This document shows, in pieces, positions 52,812 to 63,531 of a DNA stretch of 64,000 bases (positions are counted from its first letter, which is position 1; each line of letters starts with the position of its first letter). Source of the DNA: Berberis thunbergii (taxonomy: Eukaryota > Streptophyta > Magnoliopsida > Ranunculales > Berberidaceae); assembly GCA_003290165.1 (NCBI GenBank), contig QNQO01000458.1, positions 1-64,000 on the forward strand, given 5' to 3'. A program made the position numbers and the translations under genes. The notes beneath the pieces are model-generated. The model was not told where the DNA came from, ran no database searches, and saw only the letters and a list, made by a program, of their open reading frames with translations.

Positions 52812-55590
52812 ACCAGTGATCAAATGGAAGAGAGGTTTCCTTCATCTTCACCCTCAGTTGTGCAAAGACTGTTCCCTATTCAGCCTACAGAGTTTAGGAA
52901 ACATGAGAGTTTGTCAGTGAGTGGCGAGGATAATGGGATGGTTGAGACAAGTGTTCCTAAAGGTGGTTGGAGCTCATCTTTAGAACTCTTTAACAGATCA
53001 AATACAAGGGCTAATAGAGTAGTTCAAAGTGTAACATGCTCAACAGGGTACACTTCCTCATCTGGGTCAGATCACTCTCCCTCAAGCTCAAATTCCGATG
53101 TTCAGGTAATTAATTCATTGCATATTGTACTTTTGGTTTTATTTGTTTTCATTCTTCCTGATTCCCATCCTGGTAAGAGGGGGTTCAAGTGACTGCATTT
53201 TAACCCTCTGCTTTGCAGGATTGCACTGGACGTATTATCTTCAAACTTTTCGATAAGGATCCTAATAATCTCCCTACTACACTGAGGACCCAGGTAAATA
53301 ACATTGCTTTCTCTAGTTTGGATCTATAGCTTATTTTAACCTTTATTGAAATCCTATGCATGTTCATATTATTTCAGATCTTCAATTGGCTTTCTCACAG
53401 CCCATCAGAAATGGAAAGTTACATTCGGCCCAGTTGTGTTGTTTTATCAATTTATATAGCAATGCCTCTAATCGCATGGGCACAAGTGAGTAAAGCAATG
53501 CTTAGACATGGATAAGCCATTTTGGTTGTAACCTTTATTATTTATTTATTTTTGGTTAACAAGTGACTGTTTATGTGGAATTCAGCTCCAAGAAAATTTC
53601 TATCAGCGTGTCAAGTTGCTTGTAGAGGATTCAGATTCAAATTTTTGGAGAAATGGAAGGTTTTTGGTTCACATTGACGAACAACTAGCATCCCATAAAA
53701 ATGGTGATTATTTGTTGTTTATCCTCCATGTGCAGCTTTTATTTAATGATGCATTCATTTATTTGTTTGTCGCTGTGTACTTCAATATTACTAGTGCCTA
53801 GTGTGAAAAGTTATAGCATAGTGAATGCCAGAAGTCGGAGTTCAAATCGGAGCGAGTGGTTGTAAGCAGCCGCTAGTTTCAACGTTCTTGTGTAAATTTT
53901 TGATGCTTCTAATTGAATATCAGGAAAGATCCGTGTTTGCGAGTCATGGAGAGCATGGACGACACCAGAGTTAATTTGTGTATCTCCTTTGGCTGTAGTA
54001 ACTGAACAAGAAACTTCTCTTGCTTTGAGAGGTCGAAATCTTACTTTACCAGGCACCAAGTAAGTGCAATGCATATTTTCATTGGAGCTACTGAAGCCCA
54101 TTGACAATATATGTTTATTGTTTACATTAAGCTTTGAATTCCATGTAGATTTCATTGCACATATATGGGAAAGTACATTAAGAAAAAAAGTTACAGGATC
54201 TGCAGGACATGTATATGATAGCCCAAGTATGGAAAGTTTTTGTTTTCCAAGCAAATCTCGTCTTCTTGGTCGCTGCTTTGTGGAGGTAGTATCTTTTTTC
54301 TACAATACATTGTACAAACTTTAAACCCAGTTATATGTGGTGGTTGACTATTAAAAACTGTATGGTCAGGTAGAGAATGGTCTTCGAGGAAACAGCTTTC
54401 CTGTTATAATTGCTGATGCTACCATATGTGGTGAACTGAGGCTTCTTGAATCAGAGTTATAGAAGATGATGTGAAAGTCGGTGACCAAGTTTTGGGATGC
54501 CCAAAGTTAAGAGAAGAGGTCATCCACTTCCTAAACGAACTTGGACGGCTTTTCCAAAAGAACAATTCTTACGGTGAAGCTGCTCCCAAATTTTTCCTGA
54601 CCCGGTTCAGATTCCTTCTAACTTTTTCAGTCGAGAGGGACTGGTGTGCTCTAGTTAAAACCCTCTTAGATATATCTGTGAAAATTAATTCAGAAGGGGA
54701 AGGTTTATCAAGGGAATCTTTGGATGTCCTCGACGAGTTTCACCTCTTACACTGTGCTGTGAAGAGGAAGAGTGTCGACATGGTCAACTTGCTCATCCAA
54801 TATTCATTGGTTGTTAAAACTGGTTCCTCCAAGACATACCTTTTCAACCCTAGTAAAAAAGGGTCTGGCGGCATCATGCCCCTTCATCTAGCTGCTTGCA
54901 GTCTTGATTCTGAGCAGATGGTGGATGCCTTGACGATTGATCCTCAAGAGGTAAGCAACTAAACATTTCTGAAAGAAGACAAGATATAAAACAAGACCAA
55001 AACAATCCATATATAATATATATAATGATTTACTATAATTTTGACTATTATTATTGAAAGATGGACCGATATAGATTGTTTCGGCTTTTGACTTGATTAA
55101 TTTGATATTTTTTCATTTCTTCCTTATTTCTTGTTTTGTTTTGCAGATTGGTTTGAGCAGTTGGATTTCAATGAAAGATGGAAATGGGCAATCTCCTTAT
55201 GGATATGCCTTTACGAGGGAAAATCATTGTTATAACAAGCTGGTGGGACAGAAGCTTGCTGACAGAAAGAACGATCAAGTTTCTAATTTAGTTGGGAATG
55301 GCATATCACTGGACCGATCTTCAGTACAAGCAGAGGAGGCTGTCAAGTCAAGTTCTCAGTTGTTGCAAGGGCGGGGTTCTTGTACTAGGTGTGCAATTGT
55401 GATGGCAAGACATTGTTATAGACGAATGCCAGGAGCTCGAGGAGGATTGCTTCACCGGCCTTATGTGCATTCTATGATTGCAATAGCAGCTGTTTGTGTC
55501 TGTGTGTGTCTATTCCTTTGAGGGTCCCCAGACATTGGTCGTGTTGCCCCATTTAAGTGGGAGAATTTGCATTTTGGCACGAATTAGCCT
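52812..55590 (+). pseudogene. Captured C-terminal half of an SPL14/SPL1-type SBP-box gene
   Basis: Exons in order: 52.82-53.10 kb 'VVQRLFPIQPTEFRKHESLS' and 'TGYTSSSGSDHSPSSSNSD'; 53.22 kb 'GRIIFKLFDKDPNNLPTTLR'; 53.38 kb '[20 protein letters not shown]'; 53.59 kb 'SNFWRNGRFLVHIDEQLASH'; 53.93 kb '[16 protein letters not shown]'; 54.20 kb 'SRLLGRCFVE'; 54.37 kb 'GNSFPVIIADATICGELRLL'; 54.47-54.95 kb ankyrin-like 'FHLLHCAVKRKSVDMVNLLI' and 'IMPLHLAACSLDSEQMVDAL'; 55.15-55.52 kb 'MKDGNGQSPYGYAF' and the membrane tail 'RPYVHSMIAIAAVCVCVCLF'. This order is that of large plant SPL proteins, but the SBP DNA-binding domain and N-terminus are absent. A TGA replaces the usual Arg codon after 'CLFL', 22 codons before the normal end ('GSPDIGRVAPFKWENLHFGT' still follows). 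A further stop lies near 54,460. Confidence 0.92.
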
Positions 55591-56670
55591 GGAGGTCCCC
55601 TATCGCACCATGGAAAGAAGGGAGAGTGTGAACTAACATTAACATTGCAGAAGTATAATCAAGATGTTATTGAGTTTCTACTGGTTTCTGGATCCCATTT
55701 GGAATGGATCCTTGATAGAAAAGATGGAGGTGGTCGTGAATCAATTATAGAAAGAGGAGGGATGGTGGCATTCACTGGCAGATTACTCCGAAATCGAGAA
55801 GCCCCTTGTATTGCAGTTGGTATGTAGATTTTTTGGGTTTAATTTCTATTGTTGCTATTAGTTTTTTTTTTATAGGAATATTCTCAGTTACATCAGCATA
55901 GCATATGATTTTGTCAAATTGTATAATCAGGATCACAAACTTTAATATAATGTTTATAATGAAATACTCAGTTAAATTTTTTTTCTTTTGGTAGTATTCT
56001 GTATTTTTTTGAATCTGCAAGGTAGTTCTTGGTGCAAAACACTTATCAAGTTATTAGTATTGTGTGATACTATTCTTGGAAAAATTGAGTTTGCTGGGTC
56101 TATTCTGCAAGGTAGTTATTGGTGCAAAACACTTACCATGGACTTAGATATGTATATGCACTGCTTTTGTGTGTGGGTGTTGCAGTAAGATATTGATCAA
56201 GCTTGTGTTATGTTCTTGTGTGTCGTTTTGATGCTAATATGCAGGGTTTTGACATTAACTTGAAGTGCCGTGGACTCGGAGCAGCGAAGTTTGCTTGCAG
56301 GGCTGGTCTGCCAAGAATTGGAGCTGCTGTGTCCAGTTTTTTTCGGTGCTGCAATACACTAGACAGCATGCTTTGTATTTCATGATGACACACATTCTGT
56401 GAAAGAAAATTGTGATGCACCCATAAGATTGCACCTAATGAGCCATTTTATTGCTGGAAACTTACTCGTGTATTAGGGGATGAATGGATTCATAGGTTTG
56501 AACAACATTATGTTTAACTATTTCTTCTGAATTCTGTCATGTTTATCACTTTAATTCCAAATATGATAGACAATTAATTGCATTGTGCTTATGACAGACT
56601 TCCAAAGAATACTTGGAGAAGCAGTTGGGTGAGGTGGAGACTAACCTGAAAGAGCTCTTAAGGCGATTTT
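55591..56670 (+). pseudogene. Unrecognised captured exon-like blocks
   Basis: Three open blocks read like host exons: 55,648-55,822 'KYNQDVIEFLLVSGSHLEWI' with 'GGMVAFTGRLLRNREAPCIA'; 56,242-56,385 'FDINLKCRGLGAAKFACRAG' with 'LPRIGAAVSSFF'; and 56,598-56,670 'TSKEYLEKQLGEVETNLKEL' ending 'LRRF' and a stop. The last looks like the C-terminus of a protein with a coiled coil. I do not recognise the source gene. Between them, 56,022-56,055 and 56,111-56,142 are a short duplication of 'ggtagttcttggtgcaaaac'. Confidence 0.4.
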
Positions 56671-57220
56671 AAAGTTGCTGTGTGTTTGCTGATTTTATAG
56701 CTCTAATACTTATCTTATATGGAACCACTATGATTTATATGGAAGCTCACTCTCCAAAGATTGGGGTCTTCTTGTACAGATTGAGCAACTCTCCAAAGAT
56801 TGTGTTATTCCAATGTCGACAAAAGGGAGGCACTTGAGAGCTGGATCTTATCCTATTATGCCTTGACGAGATTGTTGATGGCGGGTATGGAGACATTATC
56901 TGCAGCAGAACCAATTTGAGTCCAACTGAGTTTGGCAACATATTTCATAGAGGTAATCTATATATTTATTTAATTATATGCAACCTCAAAAGTTGTTTGA
57001 GTTAAAATACAAATGATATTTTTTGTACTTGTTCAAATTAGGTGTATATATGAGAACAAAAGATTTTGGACCTCAATTAGTTCAGTGTATATATGAGGAT
57101 GTGCAGATTAAGGCTGCAAGAATGAATTATAAAGTAGAAGATAGTGCACGTAACAGGGAGTGTTTAACAGATGGAGAGTAGACCTAGTTTATGTTCATAA
57201 CAAGCCTATTAAAAGCAAAC
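56671..57220. other. Unassigned stretch
   Basis: About 550 bases with no domain I can support, other than two copies of 'ctctccaaagattg' about 40 bases apart at 56,750-56,805. Confidence 0.3.
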
Positions 57221-57440
57221 GGTCTAAACCACCAGTAGGCTGGCACAAGGTTAATTCTGATGGTTCTTTAAGAGGTGTGCAAGGAGGATATGGAGCAATT
57301 GTCAGAAATGAGAGAGGATAAGTGGTGGCTGCATGTGCGGGCGCCTCAAAGGGGTATTCAGTGATGAAACATGAATTCCAGGGTCTGGAAGCAGGACTTA
57401 GAGCAGCTGAAATGCATGCATTAAGGAAAATTTAGATCAG
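57221..57440 (+). pseudogene. RNase H-like (RVT_3) domain fragment
   Basis: The plus strand reads 'PPVGWHKVNSDGSLRGVQGG', then 'YGAIVRNERG', a stop, 'VVAACAGASKG', then 'HEFQGLEAGLRAAEMHALRK', a stop and 'ISTDS'. The pattern VN.DGS......GG.GaiiRn..G...a......s....E...L..GL..A...g and the second 'DS' are those of the plant RNase H-like domain found in LINEs and in many host-annotated genes. Stops replace two residues. It is on the strand shared by the other captured pieces of the outer element. Confidence 0.7.
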
Positions 57441-57689
57441 CACAGACTCGCACTGCCTATATTGCAGGTCTAAATAACTTAGTACAGTATGTATAAGGAT
57501 GCACTGCCTGTGTTGCAAGTCTTAATATATGGTTGTTACCGTAGAAAATTATAGTGTGCTTTGAGTTTATTTGTTACTGAATGAGGTTTTAGTAGATGAT
57601 ATGAAATTAGAAAATTTATTGTTTGTTTTTTCCGTCCCAATGACAGGTTTTTATTTTTATTTTATTGATTTTTTTTCCAGTATGTTAAC
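57441..57689. other. Spacer before the right hairpin array
   Basis: AT-rich sequence with a possible polyadenylation context (for example 'aatgaggttttagtagatg' then T-rich tracts) but no specific signal that I can defend. Confidence 0.25.
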
Positions 57690-58126
57690 ATAAGCGCCGA
57701 AGCGCCATTAAAATGTAGGTTTTTTTTTACAGATTTGTTAAGACAACCGACGCTTTAAAAGCGTTGCAAAACATCTTTTGCGGCGTTTCTAAAGCGCCAT
57801 TAAAAGATTGTAAAATATTGGTTTTTACATAACCGGCGCTTTAAAAGTGCCATTAAAAGTTATAAATACGGCGTTTCCAGCCAAGAGGAAATGTAATATC
57901 CATTTATTTAGCGGCGCTACTATAAGCTTGTGCGGCGCTTTCAAAGCGTCGCAACAGGTCACTTTTAATCGGCGCTTCACACTAAGCGTCGTTAATCTTT
58001 TGGCGGCACATACCTTTGCCGGCTCTTCTGTGGCGCTTCTGCAAATGCCGTCAATGCTCTAAATCGGCACATTTATAGCTTTACTGGTGCTTTCGAAAAT
58101 GCCGCTTAAAAAAAAATTTGTTGTAG
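57690..58126. repeat. Right subterminal hairpin array of the outer CACTA-like element
   Basis: About ten pairs such as 'cggcgcttt' and 'aaagcgcc' occur from 57,690 to 58,100, matching the motif of the left array (27,046-29,340). The interval ends 'aaaaatttgttgtagg', which looks like a worn CACTA terminus on the minus strand. Confidence 0.7.
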
Positions 58127-58663
58127 GCGAAACAAATCCAGCTTCACTGTTTTCGCTTTTACTACATCAACGGAATACCCAATTTCTTGTCTAGCTCCAG
58201 TATTATGCTTGTTGTACGATGAAGATCAATCATTCTTATGCAGTTTCATACCTCTACACGAATTTTTTTCTTAGCTGTGAGCAATATTACATTATTTGCA
58301 AAATCATCAGTCAGTAATGCTACAATGATCAGGTGTCCTTCATTTTGTAATGTTTGAGCATGGAGCTAACTGTCCATTTTGAAATGCTAGGTGGTTTGTG
58401 TGAAGCTAAAGCCATTAAGATTTAAGACACATTTTACTATTGCTCCTTGGGTCAACCCTGGATGCTCTAATTCGCATTAGTAACCTTTACAGTACTTGAA
58501 GCAGTAGAAGCTGACTATTGAAAAAGCCATCAACATATTTTCAGTTCCTCATTCGATATTATAAAATGACATGGCTTATGTTTATGTTCATGTTTATTTG
58601 ATGCCTGTCACCAATGGATGAAGACAATGGAAAATGATATAATAACATTGTTGAAGACCTTCC
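58127..58663. other. Unassigned flanking sequence
   Basis: About 540 AT-rich bases between the outer element and Copia C. No ORF, repeat or RNA gene can be supported. Confidence 0.3.
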
Positions 58664-58668
58664 CTATA

Positions 58669-58885
58669 TATTAGTGGAAAGATTGTGTATGATATTCTCT
58701 AGGATTATTATGTAGATATTCTCTAGGATTATTCTGTAAATATTCTCTAGGATAGTCTATGGTAAGCTGAGTTGTATCTTTCCTAGCTTAGCTTATTTGC
58801 TACCTAGTTTAGTATTGCTAGCTTTATATATATATATCCCAAGGCTGTGGAAATAACAAGAAATACAGTTCCACAAAACTCTTTA
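58669..58885 (+). repeat. 5' LTR of Copia C
   Basis: It contains three tandem 'tattctctaggattatt' units near 58,690-58,755 (two in the 3' LTR) and a TATA-like 'tttatatatatatatccc' at 58,822-58,840. Confidence 0.9.
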
Positions 58886-58896
58886 TGATATCAGAG
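58886..58896 (+). other. Primer-binding site of Copia C
   Basis: tgatatcagag directly follows the LTR; it differs by one base from the initiator-Met tRNA complement seen in Copia A and B. Confidence 0.85.
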
Positions 58897-59043
58897 CATC
58901 TCAAGAACAGAAGATCGCGTACCCACCGACGAAACCAATTTTTTTTCCGACGAAACCAACAAAACCAATTTTTTTTCAATCGTTCTCTAGCGATTGACAT
59001 CTTCGATCTTCAAACACGACATCCGACTATAGCCAAATCATCA

Positions 59044-60000
59044 TGGGTAACGACAAGACCACAAAACCCCTCAACTCCACATCTTATATTATCTCCATCC
59101 CTCCGACGGACCACAAATCACAATCTGTCCAATTGTGTTACGTGGTGAGAACTACATTGAATGGGTTCGTTCGATGCGAAATAATTTTCGTGCAAAGAAC
59201 AAGCTAGGCTTCCTTGATGGAACCATAGCCAAGCCGACGACAGGAACTCCACAAGAGTCCTTGTGGGTGACGGTTAATTCCACACTCGTGGGATGGATTC
59301 ATAATACCCTTGATCCGGTCCTACGCTCATCCGTCCCCCAACCTAACGATGTAAAAAACATGTGGGATGATATTCGACAACATTTCTCGATAGGAAACGG
59401 TCCAAGAATCCATGAGTTGAAGACACTTCTGAGTGATTGCAAGCAGCGCGGGCGCCCGATGGTGAATTACTACAACGACTTACGAAAGATATGGGATGAA
59501 CTTGCAGGATATTATTCTGCCACGACATGTACTTGTGCTGCTGCTACTGAATTTGCTAAAGAATAGGAGAATAAAAAGGTACATGATTTTCTTGTTGGTT
59601 TGGATTCTGCTCTTTATGGCACTGTTGTTTCCAATATTTGGATGATGGAACCTTTGCCAAGTTTAAACACGGCCTTTGCTAAAATTGTGACTGAAGAACG
59701 TCGCCAAACTGTTGCTCGAGCCCACAAAACCAAATATGATGTTGTTGGTTTCGCGGCACAAGGGATTGCTAGGGGAAGGACTCTTGCTCGTGGTAGTGAG
59801 CATCCTCGAATCAATGGCGTCTGTCCTTACTACGCCAAAACTGGACATGATCAAGACAATTGTTTTCAACTGATTGGGTTCCCGAATTGGTGGTATTCCG
59901 AGAACCGCACCAATGGCGGGCAAGGTCGAGGCGGAGGCAGGTCTGGATGAGGGGGAGGTAGGAGTGCAGGTAGAGGCGGCCGCGGGCAGGTCACACATGC
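59044..60000 (+). pseudogene. Copia C gag
   Basis: A likely start is the ATG at 59044 ('MGNDKTTKPLNSTSYI'), followed by a frame change to 'LRGENYIEWVRSMRNNFRAK'. It continues 'NKLGFLDGTIAKPTTGTPQE', 'WVTVNSTLVGWIHNTLDP' and, after a stop at 59564-59566, 'KVHDFLVGLDSALYGTVVSN'. The zinc knuckle 'CPYYAKTGHDQDNCF' has Tyr for the second Cys, and a Gly/Arg-rich stretch then meets a TGA at 59948-59950. This is the UBN2/Retrotran_gag type of plant Copia gag. Confidence 0.85.
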
Positions 60001-60010
60001 AGCAGCCACC

Positions 60011-61323
60011 TTGAAGCCTGCAGCCAGTACAGGCTATGCTCAGGCACCGATACAGGAGTCAGATCGTAGAGGCATTCCCGGTCTCTCGGATGATCTATGG
60101 GTTACACTTGTGAACATCCTCAACTCTTCAAAAGGGCAGTCTTCTTTGACCGAAAAGTTGAGTGGTAAGTTTGATTTTCCCGATCAATGGATCATCGATA
60201 CCGGATGCTCGAACCACATGACTGGTAATGCTAGATTATTTGGCAAATTATTTGATGTCTCTCCTACTTTTGTTGGGCTGCCTAATGGAAAAAAACCATC
60301 GCTACTAAGGCTGGCCCGATAACTTTGAGCCACAATATGGTGCTATATAATGTATTATATGTTCCAGACCTTACTTGTAATTTTCTGTCTGTGTCTCACT
60401 TGCTTGCCGATTTATATTATTCTGTCATGTTTACTGATAAGCTTTGCATCATACAAGACCGCACTTTAAGGACTCTGATTGGAGCGGGTGAACAATGTGA
60501 TGGGGTTTACTGGTTTCGGCTTCTGCGACAACTTCGAGCTTATCAAGCAACTGTGGAGGACGAACGAGAATTGTGGCATCAAAGGCTGGGACACCCCTTT
60601 CGGCAAGTAGAATTTCTTTTGCCTGATATTATTAGGAGTAATAGAAATAAGGATGTTAGTGTTGTCCATGAACCCTGTGATATTTGTTTAAGAGCCAAAC
60701 AAACTAGAAGCATGTTTCCTTTGAGTAATAATAAAGCCAAAGATGTTTTTTATTTAATCCATTGTGATATTTGGGGTGCGTATACTTTGCCTGCTAGTTG
60801 TGGTGCTCGTTATTTTTTAACCATTGTTGATGACTGTTCTCGAGCCGTACGGGTTTATTTGATGGCTAAAAAATCTGAGGTGCCTCAACTTATTCAGGAT
60901 TTTTGTAAAATGGTTTCCACCCAATTTGATAAGCATGTTAAAATCCTAAGAAGTGATAACGGAAGGGAATTTACATGTCTTCGTCGATTTTATGCTGACA
61001 ATGGTATTCTTCATCAAACCTCTTGTGTCGATACTCCCCAACAAAATGGGAGGGTAGAACGTAAACATAGGCATATTCTTAATGTGGTTCGGGCATTACT
61101 TTTTCAAGCTAATCTTCCCATTTCTTTTTGGGGTGAGAGTATCATGACAGCTGCCTATGTAATAAACCGAACCCCTACCCCATTGCTAAATAAAAAAAAC
61201 CCCTCTCACGAGATTCTCTTCGGTTCCCCTCCTAAGTATGATGCCCTTCGTGTATTCGGTTGTCTTTGTTTTGTCAAAAATCAACCGTGTGTGAAGGACA
61301 AGTTTGGTCCTTGCTTTAGTTGA
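60011..61323 (+). pseudogene. Copia C protease and integrase
   Basis: The protease 'WIIDTGCSNHMTG' is at about 60,189. After a stop at 60320-60322 the long frame 60325-61323 contains 'ELWHQRLGHPF' (GAG-preintegrase), 'CDICLRAKQTR', and integrase with Asp in 'IHCDIWGAYTL', Asp in 'LRSDNGREF' and Glu in 'NGRVERKHRHILN'. It ends at a TGA at 61321-61323 within the 'KDKFGPCFS' region, with the coding sense continuing in the next block ('GYPFSKKGWRLYDLE'). The catalytic triad is intact. Confidence 0.88.
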
Positions 61324-61332
61324 TGTGTATTT

Positions 61333-63519
61333 GTGGGGTATCCTTTTAGTAAAAAGGGGTGGCGTTTGTATGACTTAGAGAAAAATGTGTTTTTTATATC
61401 TCGAGATGTTGTCTTTTGCAAACAACAATTCCCTTTTGCTTGTGAAATCAAGTTGAACAATATTGATGTTGTGCTTGAAAATGGGGAGTATTATGACACT
61501 GTGACTTATTTTGAGGATACTCCCTTAGCAAGGGGGAGTGAGGAGCACTCGATTGTGGCGGGTGGCGGTGATGGCGGGGCTGAGGCAGTTGAGCAACCCG
61601 TCAGATTACCAGCACCTGGTGGCGGGGCTGTGGAAGCTGTACAACACGTCATACCATCAACCGGTGGCGACTTGGAGGCTGTCCAGCAACTTGGTGTTGG
61701 TGAAACTTCGGATAATGGGGAGGCTGTGATTAGTGAAACAAATGTTCCGCAAGACACTAGTCGAGGTCATCGAATAAAGAAACCTTCTAGTAAACTCAAT
61801 GGCTTCATCACCAACACTGTTCGAGTTATAAACCCTGTCACAGCACCTACACCTGCTCCGTCAAAGTCCTCAGGTACTCCTTTTCCCATTGCTTGTTATG
61901 TAAACTGTGACAAGTTTTATGTGAGACACGCCCATTTTCTGGCAGCAATTACTGCAGGCACTGAACCCTCATCCTTTAAAGAAGCTATTAAGGATCCTGG
62001 TTGGCGGAAAGCCATGCAAGAAGAAATCGATGCCCTTGAGAGGAACGACACTTGGACTTTAGAGGACCTTCCACCCGGGAAGAAGCCAATCGGGTGTAAG
62101 TGGGTCTATAAAGTCAAGTATCGATCTGATGGTACGGTTGAACGATTGAAGGGGCGCCTAGTAGTGTACGAAAATCGGCAAGTTGCAGGGATTGATTTCA
62201 ATGAAACATTTGCCCCTTAGCTAAAATGGTCACGGTTCGAACATCAAGAAAGTGGGAACTTCACCAGATGGATGTGCATAACGCCTTCCTAGATGGAGAT
62301 CTTGATGAGGAGGTATATATGCAACTACCTCCTGGCTTTATTTCTGATGCTTCGGGTAAGGTGTTTCGATTACGTAAGTCATTGTATGGACTCCGTCAAG
62401 CGCCTCAGAATTGATTTGCTAAGCTCTCAACTGCTTTAAAGGATCTTGGTTATAAACAATCTTATGTTGATTACTCCTTGTTTAGTTATTCCAAGGGTGA
62501 TGTTGTTTTACATGTCATTGTGTATGTGGATGACATTATAATCACAGGATCTTCTTCTTTGGCAATCGAAAAATTCAAGCAACAACTAAATGAGAGATTT
62601 CATATGAAAGACTTGGGCGTTCTCAAGTACTTTCTTGGCATTGAAGTAGCACGTGGGAAGGACGGTTTGTTTCTTTCACAACGCAGTTCTTGACATTGTA
62701 AGTGAGGCCGGATTACTTGGAGCACGCCCTGCTTCTACACACATGAAACAAAACCACCATCTTGCCACCTCCAATGGCGCCATCTTTGATAACCCGAAAA
62801 AATACCGGCGACTTGTAGGGCGCCTAATCTACTTGACGATTACACGGCCTGAGTTGTGTTACTCCGTACATATATTAGCTCAGTTTATGGGTGATCCTCG
62901 TGTTGAACATTGGGACGCCGCTTTGAGAGTTTTGTGGAATTTGAAAGGATGTCCTGGACAGGGTATTTTGCTGCGTGGGGAAAGTACTTTTCAACTCTAT
63001 GCGTTCTGTGATAGTGACTGGGCAAGTTGTCATTTGACTCGGAGATCATTGACTGGTTACTTTGTTTTATTAGGCTCCTCTCCTATCTCTTGGAAAACGA
63101 AAAAACAGCCAACTGTTTCCCGATCTTCTGCGGAGGCCGAGTATAGGTCTATGGCCACTACTACATGTGAGTTAAAGTGGTTGAAATCCCTTTTGGCTTG
63201 TTTTGGGATACAACATGTGCATCCCATGCGATTGTTTTGTGGTAGTCAAGTTTTTTTTTTTTTTTTTTTTTGGAAGGCAAGCTGGGTTTTTAAGGATCCC
63301 ATAACCTATCAACTGGGCGACCTATAGGTCAACACCCATAAGAAAGTAGAAATGGATTGTCACTTTGTTCGTGATGCCTTGCAAGATGGAACAATTTCTA
63401 CATCTCATATTCGGATTGGTGCACAACTAGCGGATATTTTGACCAAGGCTCTTGGTAAATCACAGTTTTATGTACTCCTTCGCAAGTTGGGCATTTGCAA
63501 TCTCCATGCTCCTACTTGA
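61333..63519 (+). pseudogene. Copia C reverse transcriptase and RNase H
   Basis: The frame 61333-62220 ends '[11 protein letters not shown]' at a TAG. RT motifs continue with '[20 protein letters not shown]', '[11 protein letters not shown]', a stop, and 'IVYVDDIIITGSS' at about 62,520. RNase H has 'AFCDSDWASCHLTRRSLTG' and 'SSAEAEYRSMATT'. At 63251-63330 a T21 run plus about 60 unrelated bases replaces the expected 'LHIA.NPVFHERTKH' segment, after which 'VEMDCHFVRDALQDGTIS' and 'LRKLGICNLHAPT' resume to a TGA at 63517. Stops at 62218 and 62412-62414 also break it. Confidence 0.88.
63251..63330. other. T21 run with foreign insert in Copia C RNase H
   Basis: A 21-base T run at 63251-63271 is followed by about 60 bases unrelated to Copia. 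Read on the minus strand it looks like a short sequence ending in a poly(A) tail, as a 5'-truncated retroposon would. The word 'gtcaa' occurs on both sides (63245-63249 and near 63,328), a possible short duplication. About 13 RNase H codons are missing at the site. Confidence 0.5.
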
Positions 63520-63520
63520 G

Positions 63521-63531
63521 AGGGGGGGGGG
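63521..63531 (+). other. Polypurine tract of Copia C
   Basis: The run 'aggggggggg' precedes the 3' LTR start at 63532, directly after the RNase H stop codon. Confidence 0.8.

Larger units (their letters stand above)
27046..58126 (+). mobile_element. Outer non-autonomous CACTA-like element carrying host-gene fragments
   Basis: Arrays of short hairpins built on 'accggcgcttt' and 'aaagcgccggt' flank this interval: 27,046-29,340 on the left and 57,690-58,126 on the right. The left end reads 'gtctacaaaaaacgaggtc' and the right end, on the minus strand, 'cctacaacaaattttttt'; both look like worn CACTA termini (CACTACAA..). A better-preserved left end, 'cactacaaaaaaacgaagtc', is at 28,905. No 3-bp duplication is visible, so the borders are approximate. 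Between the arrays, excluding the nested CACTA at 29,560-50,291 and the hAT at 27,498-28,530, lie a promoter-like region and plus-strand pieces of at least three unrelated host genes plus an RNase H domain. No transposase of its own is seen. Confidence 0.65.

Noticed and set aside
52812..55590. SPL14-type locus as a working SBP-box gene
   Set aside because: The SBP DNA-binding domain and N-terminal half are absent, stops lie in the body and tail, and the piece is flanked by unrelated gene fragments inside hairpin arrays of a transposable element.
58885..59148. ATG at 58885 as the Copia C gag start
   Set aside because: It overlaps the last LTR base and the primer-binding site; gag homology begins about 250 bases later in another frame.
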